A stretch of 7,180 nt of DNA from Deltaproteobacteria bacterium (GTDB lineage: Bacteria > Desulfobacterota > GWC2-55-46): NCBI GenBank assembly GCA_016182705.1, contig JACPGA010000267.1:1-7180 (forward strand), in the 5' to 3' direction. Below are positions 1-6,108 of the stretch, piece by piece. Position 1 is the stretch's first letter, and every line of letters starts with the position of its first letter. Under the pieces are notes generated by a model. That model saw only the letters and a list, made by a program, of their open reading frames with translations. It made no database searches and was not told the origin of the DNA. Made by a program: the position numbers and the translations under genes.

Positions 1-1163
1 CTGACGAGCCTTTTTGCTTTTCCGTCTACCTTTAAAATGGAATCATCGACTCGCATGTATATCCCCCTGTCGTGAAGGAGGAAGAAGTCGGCAAGCGAAG
101 AGAGTTTTTCCAATGCGTCAGCGTTTTCAATGACTATGGGCTCATCTGAGATATTGCCGCTTGTCATAATAAGCGCCTTGAAAACACCTTCCGGGTGGAA
201 GAGGAGCCGGTGCAAGGGTGTATACGGTAGCATCACTCCGAAACGCCTGTTACCGGGCGCGACAGCATCGGCGATTATTCGTTGGTCCTTTTTCTTTTCG
301 AGAAGGACTATGGGCCTTTGTCTTTCGAGCAGGGCTTTTTCTTCTTCTTCCGATACTTCGCAGAAGGCGCGCACGGTTTCAATATCCGGGGCCATGAGCG
401 CGAAAGGCTTGTTCGACTGGAGCCCTTTTTTAAGCGAGCGCCTCTTTCTTTCCCTGAGCTTTGCTACTGCCTCCGGGTTTTCAGCATCACAGGCCAGATG
501 AAAGCCGCCGAGCCCTTTTATCGCGAGCACCATTCCTTCTTTCAATAGTCTCCGGGCCGCGCTTATAGCCTCGAAGTTCACTCCCGCCTCCGGTTTTCCG
601 TGGAGCCATGCCTTGGGGCCGCAAACGGCGCAGGCGTCAGGCTGGGCGTGAAACCGCCTGTCTGATGGGTCGTGGTACTCGCTGTCGCACGCCGGGCACA
701 TCTTGAACAAAGCCATTGTGGTCTTGGGCCTGTCGTATGGTATGTCTTTTACGATGGAGTACCTCGGGCCGCAGTTCGTGCAGTTTATGAACGGGTAGAG
801 ATAGCGCCTGTCAGAAGGGTCGAGCATCTCGCTTAAGCAGTCGGCGCATACGGCAACATCAGGAGAGACGAGGACAGACCTGCCCTCGATGCTCATGGAC
901 TCGCGAATGGCAAAACCGCTATAGCCGCCGTTGCCGGCGACCTTTTCAACTGTCATTGACTCTATCCTCGACAGCGGAGGCGGCGAGTTTCTTATTTCGT
1001 CCATGAAAGCGGCTGCCGGGTCTCCTTCGACCTCTATGACAACGCCTTCCGAGTCGTTCAGGCACCATCCCTTGAGTCCATATTTCACGGCAAGATTGTA
1101 GACGAACGGCCTGAAGCCGACGCCCTGGACAATGCCCTTTATGTGTATCCGTGTATTTTCCAT
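1..1163 (-). CDS. hypF: Carbamoyltransferase HypF, N-terminal 387 residues (3' end beyond window)
   Basis: HypF uses carbamoyl phosphate and ATP to carbamoylate the C-terminal Cys of HypE, the first step in making the CN ligands of [NiFe]-hydrogenases; it acts in the cytoplasm. Seen here: an acylphosphatase-like domain (about 1-90) with GIVQGVGFRPFVYN, Arg18 and Asn36 as likely phosphate-site residues; paired zinc fingers with Cys106/109, 128/131, 156/159 and 178/181; then the start of a YrdC-like nucleotide-binding domain from about 198, with KGLGGFHLACDA, MTSGNISDEP and the RVDDS motif near 371. The C-terminal Kae1-like domain lies beyond the left edge (family length is about 750-800 aa). 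ATG at 1163-1161 is chosen because an in-frame TGA lies three codons upstream; TTG at 1166 is the only other option. The Shine-Dalgarno is poor, so translation is probably coupled to hypB, whose stop is 4 nt upstream. Confidence 0.97.
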   Translation of the reverse strand, partial: MENTRIHIKGIVQGVGFRPFVYNLAVKYGLKGWCLNDSEGVVIEVEGDPAAAFMDEIRNSPPPLSRIESMTVEKVAGNGGYSGFAIRESMSIEGRSVLVSPDVAVCADCLSEMLDPSDRRYLYPFINCTNCGPRYSIVKDIPYDRPKTTMALFKMCPACDSEYHDPSDRRFHAQPDACAVCGPKAWLHGKPEAGVNFEAISAARRLLKEGMVLAIKGLGGFHLACDAENPEAVAKLRERKRRSLKKGLQSNKPFALMAPDIETVRAFCEVSEEEEKALLERQRPIVLLEKKKDQRIIADAVAPGNRRFGVMLPYTPLHRLLFHPEGVFKALIMTSGNISDEPIVIENADALEKLSSLADFFLLHDRGIYMRVDDSILKVDGKAKRLV

Positions 1164-1167
1164 CAAA

Positions 1168-1833
1168 TCATTTCATTTTAGATTTTGTGAGCGCTGCAAG
1201 ATAGCCTGCAAATTCCTTTATTCCGTCGCCTGTCCTGCACGAGGTCTCAAATATTTTGAGATACGGGTTCACTTTAAGCGCGTTCTCTCGGGCTTTTTTG
1301 ATATCAAAGTCGGTATAGGGCGCGAGGTCTGTCTTGTTTATCACAAGCAGCTCTGAGGCGCTGAATATGGCCGGGTACTTAAGCGGCTTATCGTCGCCTT
1401 CGGCGGTCGACATGATGGTTATCATCGCGTCCTCGCCAAGGTCGTATTCGGCAGGGCAGACCATATTGCCGACATTCTCGATAATGAGAAGCTCGAGGCC
1501 TTCATGGCCGTATACCCAGGGCAGGCTGTGGCAGATCTGATGCGCGTCGAGGTGGCAGGCCCGGCCAGTAGTTATCTGGAGGGCAGGGACGCCCCGGCTT
1601 TCAACTCTTTTGGCGTCGAAGTCGCCTTCGAGGTCGCCTTCGACAACCGCGAAGCTGACTGCCAGATCTTTCAGATGCTGTGTCATGCTCTCAATCAGGG
1701 ACGTTTTTCCGGCCCCCGGCGAGCTTACAAGGTTTACGGAGTAAATCCCCCTTGAAGACAGGGCCAGCCTGTTTTCAGCGGCTATCTCGTCGTTTCTCGC
1801 GAGTATCTTTTCTTCTATCAATATCTCGTGCAT
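1168..1833 (-). CDS. hypB: Hydrogenase nickel incorporation GTPase HypB
   Basis: HypB is a SIMIBI-class GTPase that works with HypA to deliver Ni2+ to the hydrogenase large-subunit precursor. The 221-aa product has a P-loop SSPGAGKTS (37-45), a Mg/switch region EGDLEGD (65-71), the metal-site Cys93-His94 in TGRACHLDA, switch II ENVGNMVCPAEYDLGE (119-134) with the third metal ligand Cys126, and the guanine-specificity motif NKTD (166-169). These match the GTPase-domain metal site of the family. The N-terminus (MHEILIEEKILARND) lacks both a His-rich stretch and the CxxCGC high-affinity nickel motif, so this is the short form without nickel storage. ATG 1833-1831 overlaps the hypA stop as TGATG and has GGAAGG a few bases upstream. 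Operon partners are hypA and hypF. Confidence 0.98.
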   Translation of the reverse strand: MHEILIEEKILARNDEIAAENRLALSSRGIYSVNLVSSPGAGKTSLIESMTQHLKDLAVSFAVVEGDLEGDFDAKRVESRGVPALQITTGRACHLDAHQICHSLPWVYGHEGLELLIIENVGNMVCPAEYDLGEDAMITIMSTAEGDDKPLKYPAIFSASELLVINKTDLAPYTDFDIKKARENALKVNPYLKIFETSCRTGDGIKEFAGYLAALTKSKMK

Positions 1834-2174
1834 CAGTCGCCTTCCATTGAGATTATGTCGAGCTCGTGGCCTGAGACCCTCTCGATATCAGTCGAGCCGC
1901 ATTTGGGGCAGCGGTTGTCAAAGGCCGTTATCCTGACCTCGCCGCCGCAAACCCGGCAACGGCCGCCAAGCGGCACTTCTTCTATTTCCAGCACGGCTCC
2001 TTGAAACGGCGTGCCTTTGATCGCGACATCAAAGCAGAACTTCAACGTGTCCGGCTCAACTGCCGTAAGCTCTCCAATGCGGACCTTGAGCTTTCTCAAC
2101 GCATGGATACCATTGACCTCCATCTCCCGGCGCGCTATCTCCAGCATGCTTCTTGTGATGGACATCTCGTGCAT
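1833..2174 (-). CDS. hypA: Hydrogenase nickel metallochaperone HypA
   Basis: HypA is a small Ni/Zn protein that hands nickel to the hydrogenase large subunit together with HypB. The 113-aa product is full length for the family. It starts with the nickel-binding MHE motif (His2, Glu3), followed by the conserved IGEL segment (33-36) and EPDTLKFCFD (40-49). The structural zinc site is Cys73-x2-Cys76 and Cys89-x2-Cys92. The start codon directly abuts the upstream protease stop (TGAATG), with AAGAAAGG about 8-10 nt upstream as ribosome-binding site. The stop shares one base with the hypB start. This spacing implies one transcript and coupled translation. Confidence 0.98.
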   Translation of the reverse strand: MHEMSITRSMLEIARREMEVNGIHALRKLKVRIGELTAVEPDTLKFCFDVAIKGTPFQGAVLEIEEVPLGGRCRVCGGEVRITAFDNRCPKCGSTDIERVSGHELDIISMEGD

Positions 2175-2675
2175 TCAGACGGCCTTTCTTTCGGCCTTGA
2201 AGCCGAATTTTTCGAGCTCTTTCCTGATGGCCTCTGTCGCGACTGGAACTGCTTTCCCTGCCTCAGGCGTAAGCTCAAGGCCTGCTGAAATATCCCATGG
2301 AATGATGCCAACAAGGGCCAGTTCAGGGCTGAGGCCCTGGAACCTGGCAATCTCGAGGAGGTCTCTCACTCCTATCTGGTGGGCGGAAGACGCTTTGAGG
2401 GAAGGCAGGCTGTTGAGCTTTTTGCCGGGGATGCAAAGTACTGTACCCGGAGCCCCCTCAGCGCGGACTGCGTCTACGATGATGATGTGCGTGTAATCCT
2501 GTATGTATGTCAGAAGCCCCATCCCTGAAGTGCCGCCGTCGAGGCATTCCACTTCCGGGCCAAAGCTGTAATCGCGCTTGAAAAGCTCTACGGCCCTTAC
2601 CCCGAGCCCTTCATCCTTCAGAAGCAGATTTCCAATTCCGAGGACAAGGGCTTTTTTCCGCTTTTTACGAGCCAT
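2175..2675 (-). CDS. HyaD/HybD-family [NiFe]-hydrogenase maturation endopeptidase
   Basis: This protease removes the C-terminal tail of the hydrogenase large subunit after nickel insertion, locking the active site closed. The 166-aa product shows the family signature GIGNLLLKDEGLGVRAVE (13-30), DGGTSGMGLL (46-55), IIIVDA (64-69) and SAHQIGVRDLL (97-107). Aligned by eye with E. coli HybD, the nickel-sensing ligands Glu16, Asp62 and His93 correspond to Glu22, Asp68 and His99. Closest resemblance is to HyaD/HybD/HupD proteases, which serve group 1 membrane-bound uptake hydrogenases, rather than HycI. The exact paralogue cannot be named without the partner large subunit, which is outside the window. 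ATG at 2675-2673 follows GGTGG closely; an out-of-frame ATG at 2701 is excluded. It is the first of the contiguous maturation genes, 122 nt after the 36-aa gene. Confidence 0.95.
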   Translation of the reverse strand: MARKKRKKALVLGIGNLLLKDEGLGVRAVELFKRDYSFGPEVECLDGGTSGMGLLTYIQDYTHIIIVDAVRAEGAPGTVLCIPGKKLNSLPSLKASSAHQIGVRDLLEIARFQGLSPELALVGIIPWDISAGLELTPEAGKAVPVATEAIRKELEKFGFKAERKAV

Positions 2676-2699
2676 TCACCACCGGGATATCACCAAGCA

Positions 2700-2719
2700 T
2701 GTTATTTTTAATTTTAACA
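2700..2719. repeat. AT-rich inverted repeat TGTTA-N10-TAACA, possible operator
   Basis: Two 5-bp arms (2700-2704 and 2715-2719) flank an AT-only 10-bp spacer in the AT-rich stretch upstream of the hydrogenase protease start (2675). Its position would suit a regulator site or promoter element for the hyp genes. The arms are short and the region is very AT-rich, so chance symmetry is quite possible. A second small symmetry, GACT-N5-AGTC, lies just to its right. No known regulator's consensus is claimed. Confidence 0.2.
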
Positions 2720-2752
2720 AATAAGACTGATTTAGTCCACTTAATAAGGGCT

Positions 2753-2781
2753 TGTAAATACTGGGAAATAGTGGGTATAAT
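2753..2781 (+). promoter_or_regulatory. Sigma70-type promoter facing the cytochrome operon
   Basis: The -35 element is TTGTAA (2753-2758, 4 of 6 to consensus), then a 17-nt spacer, then a perfect TATAAT (2776-2781). The predicted start is near 2788. It points rightwards and is the best promoter seen upstream of the 37-aa gene at 2951, which would give a leader of about 160 nt. That leader would be antisense to the whole 36-aa gene on the minus strand, and contains a 6-bp hairpin (2824-2839, GCCCTG-CGAT-CAGGGC). Confidence 0.5.
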
Positions 2782-2797
2782 AGCCGCTGGCCGCTTC

Positions 2798-2908
2798 TTA
2801 AAAAAACAGGTAGACGACAACCAGCCCTGCGATCAGGGCCAGGTTTACGGCCGCGCCCAGGAGAATAAGCTTGTCAGCAGGGGCGGCCTTTTCAAATCGT
2901 TTAATCAT
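2798..2908 (-). CDS. Small single-pass membrane protein, 36 aa, function unknown
   Basis: A short ORF with a charged, amphipathic N-terminus (MIKRFEKAAPADK) followed by one hydrophobic helix of about 23 residues (roughly 14-36) that ends VVVYLFF at the stop TAA. The positive N-terminus predicts the N-terminus in the cytoplasm. Support for a real gene: AAGG three bases before ATG in TTAAGGCATG, a near-consensus promoter at 2943-2915 directly upstream, and codons ending in G or C as in its neighbours. It is divergent from the 37-aa gene (42 nt between starts) and lies 122 nt upstream of the protease, so it could be the first gene of the hyp transcript. I do not recognise the family. A membrane-subunit accessory role is only a guess from size and context. 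Confidence 0.55.
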   Translation of the reverse strand: MIKRFEKAAPADKLILLGAAVNLALIAGLVVVYLFF

Positions 2909-2914
2909 GCCTTA

Positions 2915-2943
2915 AGATTAATCCATGCATAATTTTTTGTCAA
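2915..2943 (-). promoter_or_regulatory. Sigma70-type promoter for the 36-aa gene and possibly the hyp operon
   Basis: On the minus strand there is a perfect TTGACA (2943-2938), a 17-nt spacer and TAATCT (2920-2915, 4 of 6). The start would fall within a base or two of the 36-aa start codon (2908), giving a leaderless or nearly leaderless mRNA; the -10 partly overlaps the apparent AAGG ribosome site. Its -35 lies only 7 nt from the plus-strand start codon at 2951. The sequence match is strong; use of the promoter is inferred. Confidence 0.4.
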
Positions 2944-2950
2944 ACTGAGC

Positions 2951-3064
2951 ATGAAGAACTTAGCCGCTTACATAATCGCCCTCGCGGCGTTCGGGGCCTT
3001 CTTCCTCGCGATGGACATATTGCTGTTCAACGCGCAGGGTCTCTCATTCCTTTACAGGGGCTGA
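2951..3064 (+). CDS. Small membrane protein, 37 aa, candidate CydX-like subunit of the bd-like complex
   Basis: A 37-residue ORF beginning MKNLAAYIIALAAFGAFFLA, with one transmembrane helix (about 4-25) and a short C-terminal tail ending FLYRG. Its TGA (3062-3064) lies 4 nt before the GTG of the bd-like subunit gene, and the ribosome site for that gene (AGGGG, 3056-3060) is inside this ORF, so the two are likely co-translated. Known bd oxidases carry tiny single-helix subunits (CydX, about 37 aa; CydS) that pack on CydA; size, topology and position fit, but I see no clear sequence similarity to E. coli CydX. Its own ribosome site is weak (CTGAGC). An in-frame TAA seven codons upstream excludes a longer form. 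Function as a subunit is inference. Confidence 0.65.
   Translation: MKNLAAYIIALAAFGAFFLAMDILLFNAQGLSFLYRG
3056..3060 (+). promoter_or_regulatory. Ribosome-binding site AGGGG deciding the GTG start at 3069
   Basis: AGGGG sits 8 nt before GTG (3069-3071), within the last codons of the 37-aa gene. It supports the GTG as the true start of the bd-like subunit, which then begins with a positively charged MKPRRK and a hydrophobic leader. Confidence 0.6.
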
Positions 3065-3068
3065 ACCG

Positions 3069-4841
3069 GTGAAGCCGAGACGTAAGATATTGCTTACGGC
3101 GGCCTTTGCCGCCTTCCCGCTGTTTTTTCTCTTACCTGATATTTTTTCCGGGTGCTTTGTTTATGCAGCCGAAACCGCAAGGGCTTTCGGGCCCGCGCCC
3201 ATTCTTGCGCCCGGGGACTACCCGAAGGTAACGGGCGTCAACCCGCGTATGTTCGTATGGATGGCCGCGCAGATGCACCTGTGGTTCGCGGCCTTTGTCC
3301 TCGCGGTGCCGATATTCGTTCTCCTCCTTGAAATCGCTGGCGTAATAAAAAAAGACAAACGCTATGACAAGGTCGCCTACGAGTTCCTGAGGGTGAGCCT
3401 CACTGCCTACTCGATTACCGCCATAACCGGCGGCCTCCTTCTTCTCGGCCTCATCGTATTCTACCCTGACCTCATGAAGTACCTGTCCGGGATATTCGGC
3501 TCCACGATGCTTCTTTACGCGCTCTTCTTTTTCGTCGAGTCGGCGGCCCTGTACCTTTATTACTACGGTTGGAAGTCGATGTCAGCGGGCAACCTCAAGT
3601 GGGCGCATATCGGCGTGGGTCTTCTTCTGAACGCCTCCGGCACGACACTCATGTTCATAGCCAACGCGTGGGTCACTTTCATGATGACGCCAGCCGGGGT
3701 AGACATCGCCGGGGTCTTTGACGGCAATATCTGGCACGCAGTGAGAAACCACCTCTGGGGCCCGATGAACCTTCACAGGTTCATCGCCAACATAGCTTAC
3801 GGCGGATCGATAGTAGCGGCTTACGCTGCCTACAGGTTCCTCGGAGCCAAAGATAACACGGAGAAGGCGCATTACGACTGGATGGGATACACCGCCAACC
3901 TCGTGGCTATAGGCGCTCTCCTGCCGCTGCCATTCGCCGGGTACTGGCTTACGGCTGAGATTTACGCCTACAGCCAGCAGATGGGCATAACGCTCATGGG
4001 CGGGCTTTTCGCGTGGCTCTTCATAATACAGGCGGTGCTCATAGGTGCGCTGTTCCTTGCGGCTAATTACTATCTATGGTGCGGCCTTGGCAGGGGAGTG
4101 AACGGGGAGCGCTACTACAAATATGTAAAGTACATCGCCTTCGTCATCGCCGCAACCTTCCTCGTCTGGTTTACGCCTCACACTCTGATACTCACGCCGG
4201 AGGAGGCAAGCAGCCTTGGCGGCCAGTACCATCCGCTCTTAGGGCCTCTCGGGCTCATGCCAGCGAAGAACATTGCCGTGAACATAATGCTTCTTTTCAC
4301 TTTCCTTTCGTTCCTCCTTTACAGGCGCGCCTACCGCACGCCGACGGTCAAGTGGGCAATAACCGGGACCGCCGTAGAGGCCGCGCTTTTCACGGCAGCG
4401 ATAGCGAACATAATCTGGCTCGGGGTCTATTACGGGTACTTCACGAACAGCGTCTACAAGGTCGCTTCTTCGGTCCCGCAGGTCGCAACGACCCTTTTCG
4501 TCATAGTCGCGTGCCTAGTGATAGAATATTTCATGCACAGAAAAGCCGAAACAACTGAACTCAAGTGGGGCAGCGTACCGGACAGGAGCCAGTACGCGCT
4601 CTTTCTCATTGCCGTCTCGTTTACCTGGCTCATGGGGCTCATGGGCTTTGTCCGCTCGGCAATAAGGCAGCACTGGCACGTGTATTCGGTCATGCGGCAC
4701 AACTCGCCGGACGCTTTCACGCCGTCGATAGCCTATGCCGCAAAGACGGTCTCAGTCGGCACCATCATCTTCATGGCGATAATCGCGTTCATATTCTGGC
4801 TGAGCCACATTGGTCAGGAAAGTGGGGCAGGGGATGAGTAA
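3069..4841 (+). CDS. Cytochrome bd-like oxidase subunit I (CydA superfamily, divergent)
   Basis: A 590-aa integral membrane heme protein of the cytochrome bd subunit I superfamily. A signal-peptide-like leader (1-34, ending VYAAETA) precedes about 13 hydrophobic helices. By hand alignment to E. coli CydA, His70 matches His19 (heme d ligand), Glu157 (FFVES) matches Glu107, His236 (MNLHRF) matches His186, and Met407 (NIMLLF) matches Met393, the last two being the heme b558 ligands. The Q-loop is short (around 291-312, GYWLTAEIYAYSQQMG). The GRQPW motif is missing, the b595 ligand Glu445 aligns with Tyr454, and Glu99 aligns with Leu149. The C-terminus has two extra helices (about 507-580). No CydB follows; three cytochrome c genes do. 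This resembles c-cytochrome-associated bd-like proteins known from Nitrospira and relatives, so the electron partner may be cytochrome c. O2 reduction is not demonstrated by the sequence. Confidence 0.88.
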   Translation: MKPRRKILLTAAFAAFPLFFLLPDIFSGCFVYAAETARAFGPAPILAPGDYPKVTGVNPRMFVWMAAQMHLWFAAFVLAVPIFVLLLEIAGVIKKDKRYDKVAYEFLRVSLTAYSITAITGGLLLLGLIVFYPDLMKYLSGIFGSTMLLYALFFFVESAALYLYYYGWKSMSAGNLKWAHIGVGLLLNASGTTLMFIANAWVTFMMTPAGVDIAGVFDGNIWHAVRNHLWGPMNLHRFIANIAYGGSIVAAYAAYRFLGAKDNTEKAHYDWMGYTANLVAIGALLPLPFAGYWLTAEIYAYSQQMGITLMGGLFAWLFIIQAVLIGALFLAANYYLWCGLGRGVNGERYYKYVKYIAFVIAATFLVWFTPHTLILTPEEASSLGGQYHPLLGPLGLMPAKNIAVNIMLLFTFLSFLLYRRAYRTPTVKWAITGTAVEAALFTAAIANIIWLGVYYGYFTNSVYKVASSVPQVATTLFVIVACLVIEYFMHRKAETTELKWGSVPDRSQYALFLIAVSFTWLMGLMGFVRSAIRQHWHVYSVMRHNSPDAFTPSIAYAAKTVSVGTIIFMAIIAFIFWLSHIGQESGAGDE

Positions 4842-5367
4842 CTTCCTGAAGGTAGCGCTCTTCAGCCTCTTCATAATCGGCATATACACCCTCTATTCGG
4901 TAAAGATAATACCTCCCATCACACCGGAGGCCCCGCCGAAGGAAGAGGCATCAACAGAGCCTGTGACCGTCGAGGAGCTGATAGCCCTCGGCGAGCAGGT
5001 CTATAACGGCAAGGGAGCGTGCGCGCTCTGCCACAGCCCTGTCGCGGGGAGGGCCCCGCTTCTGGAGAACGCGGCAGTAATAGCTGAAGACAGGATAAAG
5101 GACAAGAACTACAAGGGAAAAGCCGCGAGCGCGGAAGAATACCTTTATGAATCTCTGGCCGAGCCTTCGGCCTATGTGGTGCCGGGCTTCGGTCTTGCGG
5201 GCACCAGCGATACTGTAAGCCCGATGCCAGCTGTCCAGGCGAGCGCCATAGGTTTGAGCGAGACAGAGATAAAGGCCGTTGTAGCGTACCTCCAGCATCT
5301 TTCGGGCGTTGAAGTAACGGTTAAGCCCGAAGGGGATGGCGCTGCAGGCGGGGTGAAGAACAAATGA
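4834..5367 (+). CDS. Membrane-anchored monoheme cytochrome c
   Basis: A 177-aa protein with one N-terminal helix (about 5-24, uncleaved anchor or signal), a Pro/Glu-rich linker (26-45) and a periplasmic class I cytochrome c domain. Heme c attaches at CALCH (63-67); the distal ligand is probably Met131 in SPMPAV, followed by the typical terminal helix LSETEIKAVVAYLQHL. The likely role is electron transfer to or from the bd-like subunit. ATG 4834 overlaps the end of the bd-like gene by 8 nt. A TTG start at 4810 would add 8 residues (VRKVGQG before the Met), but ATG, with the purine-rich GTGGGGCAGGGG just upstream, is preferred. The stop overlaps the next start as ATGA. Similar in plan to mono-heme subunits of oxidase complexes, but no specific family is recognised. 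Confidence 0.9.
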   Translation: MSNFLKVALFSLFIIGIYTLYSVKIIPPITPEAPPKEEASTEPVTVEELIALGEQVYNGKGACALCHSPVAGRAPLLENAAVIAEDRIKDKNYKGKAASAEEYLYESLAEPSAYVVPGFGLAGTSDTVSPMPAVQASAIGLSETEIKAVVAYLQHLSGVEVTVKPEGDGAAGGVKNK

Positions 5368-6107
5368 GGCTTGTAAAGTTCATTCTCACCTGCCTTTTCT
5401 TTTATCTCTTATTGAAGGCGCCGGGGTTTTTCTGGGGCAAGCCTGTCCCAGCAAGCCTTGTCTCCATGTACATGTTCTTCATTGTCATTACCGTTCTGCT
5501 GGTGATGACGATAACGGATGAGGGCGCGAAAAAACTCTTCGCTCCGGTACGGGCGCTCGTTGAAGACCCTTCCAAAAAACTCATACGAAATGCTGTATTC
5601 GTCATTTTACCAATCGCTGCCGCTTTTCTCGCCTATGACGGCTCAGGGAAAACCCCTCCTTCAGAGCTGAGGGCCACGCACCCGGCCCCGCCCGCGCTCG
5701 CGCGGGCGTATGGCAAGACCTTTGACCTCACAAAGCTCGAGAACCCTTTCAGGAAAATCGAGAAGCAGGACCCGGAGGCGTTCAAGGACCTTGTAAAAGA
5801 GGGCGGCGAAGTCTATTTCAAAAACTGCTTTTTCTGCCACGGAGACAAGCTTGACGGCCACGGCCACCTCGCACACGCCCTTGAGCCGAAGCCGCTGCCT
5901 TTCACAGGCAACGACACGATAGCCCAGCTTCAGGAGTCTTACGTGTTCTGGAGGATATTGAAGGGAGGGCCGGGCCTGCCGAGGGAAGGCGGGCCTTCGA
6001 TATCGGCAATGCCGGCGTGGGAAAACGAGTTGACCGAAGAAGAAGTGTGGAAAGTCATCCTTTTCCTCTACGATTACACCGGGAATACGTCGAGGTCTTG
6101 GAGCTGA
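5364..6107 (+). CDS. Three-helix membrane protein with C-terminal monoheme cytochrome c domain
   Basis: A 247-aa protein. Three hydrophobic helices (about 4-20, 33-50 and 74-90) precede a class I cytochrome c domain. Cytoplasmic charges after helix 2 (DEGAKK, 52-57) give an N-in topology that puts the heme domain in the periplasm. The heme c site is CFFCH (155-159); the likely axial Met is Met216 in SAMPAWE, followed by the helix LTEEEVWKVILFLYDY. There is no cleavable signal, so the helices anchor it and could contact the bd-like subunit. ATG 5364 overlaps the upstream stop by 4 nt (ATGA) with GGGGTG about 8 nt before it; the stop is 1 nt before the next start. The operon position suggests a subunit of the same complex. 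I do not recognise a named family; it is too short and dissimilar to be CydB. Confidence 0.88.
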   Translation: MRLVKFILTCLFFYLLLKAPGFFWGKPVPASLVSMYMFFIVITVLLVMTITDEGAKKLFAPVRALVEDPSKKLIRNAVFVILPIAAAFLAYDGSGKTPPSELRATHPAPPALARAYGKTFDLTKLENPFRKIEKQDPEAFKDLVKEGGEVYFKNCFFCHGDKLDGHGHLAHALEPKPLPFTGNDTIAQLQESYVFWRILKGGPGLPREGGPSISAMPAWENELTEEEVWKVILFLYDYTGNTSRSWS

Positions 6108-6108
6108 T

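Noticed and set aside
130..548. Two overlapping plus-strand ORFs (123 and 88 aa)
   Set aside because: They lie antisense to hypF, whose motifs read cleanly through the whole interval; the products are low-complexity Ser/Phe-rich with no recognisable domain.
2824..2839. 6-bp hairpin GCCCTG-CGAT-CAGGGC as a transcription terminator
   Set aside because: There is no following U-tract on either strand and it lies inside the 36-aa gene; at most it is a leader hairpin.
2699..2932. Plus-strand ORF of 77 aa in the control region
   Set aside because: It spans an AT-rich promoter region, has no credible ribosome site or domain, and overlaps the better-supported 36-aa minus-strand gene.
3150..3161. Possible lipoprotein lipobox (FSGC, residues 26-29) in the bd-like subunit
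   Set aside because: The -3 position is Phe rather than the usual Leu or a similar residue, and a polytopic membrane protein would not need a lipid anchor.
4076..4558. 160-aa plus-strand ORF inside the bd-like gene
   Set aside because: It is a +2 frame shadow of a strongly supported membrane protein; the product is His/Arg-rich and domainless.
4810..4836. Longer TTG-initiated version of the monoheme cytochrome
   Set aside because: It would extend the overlap with the bd-like gene to 32 nt and add eight residues before the natural membrane anchor; ATG 4834 is simpler.
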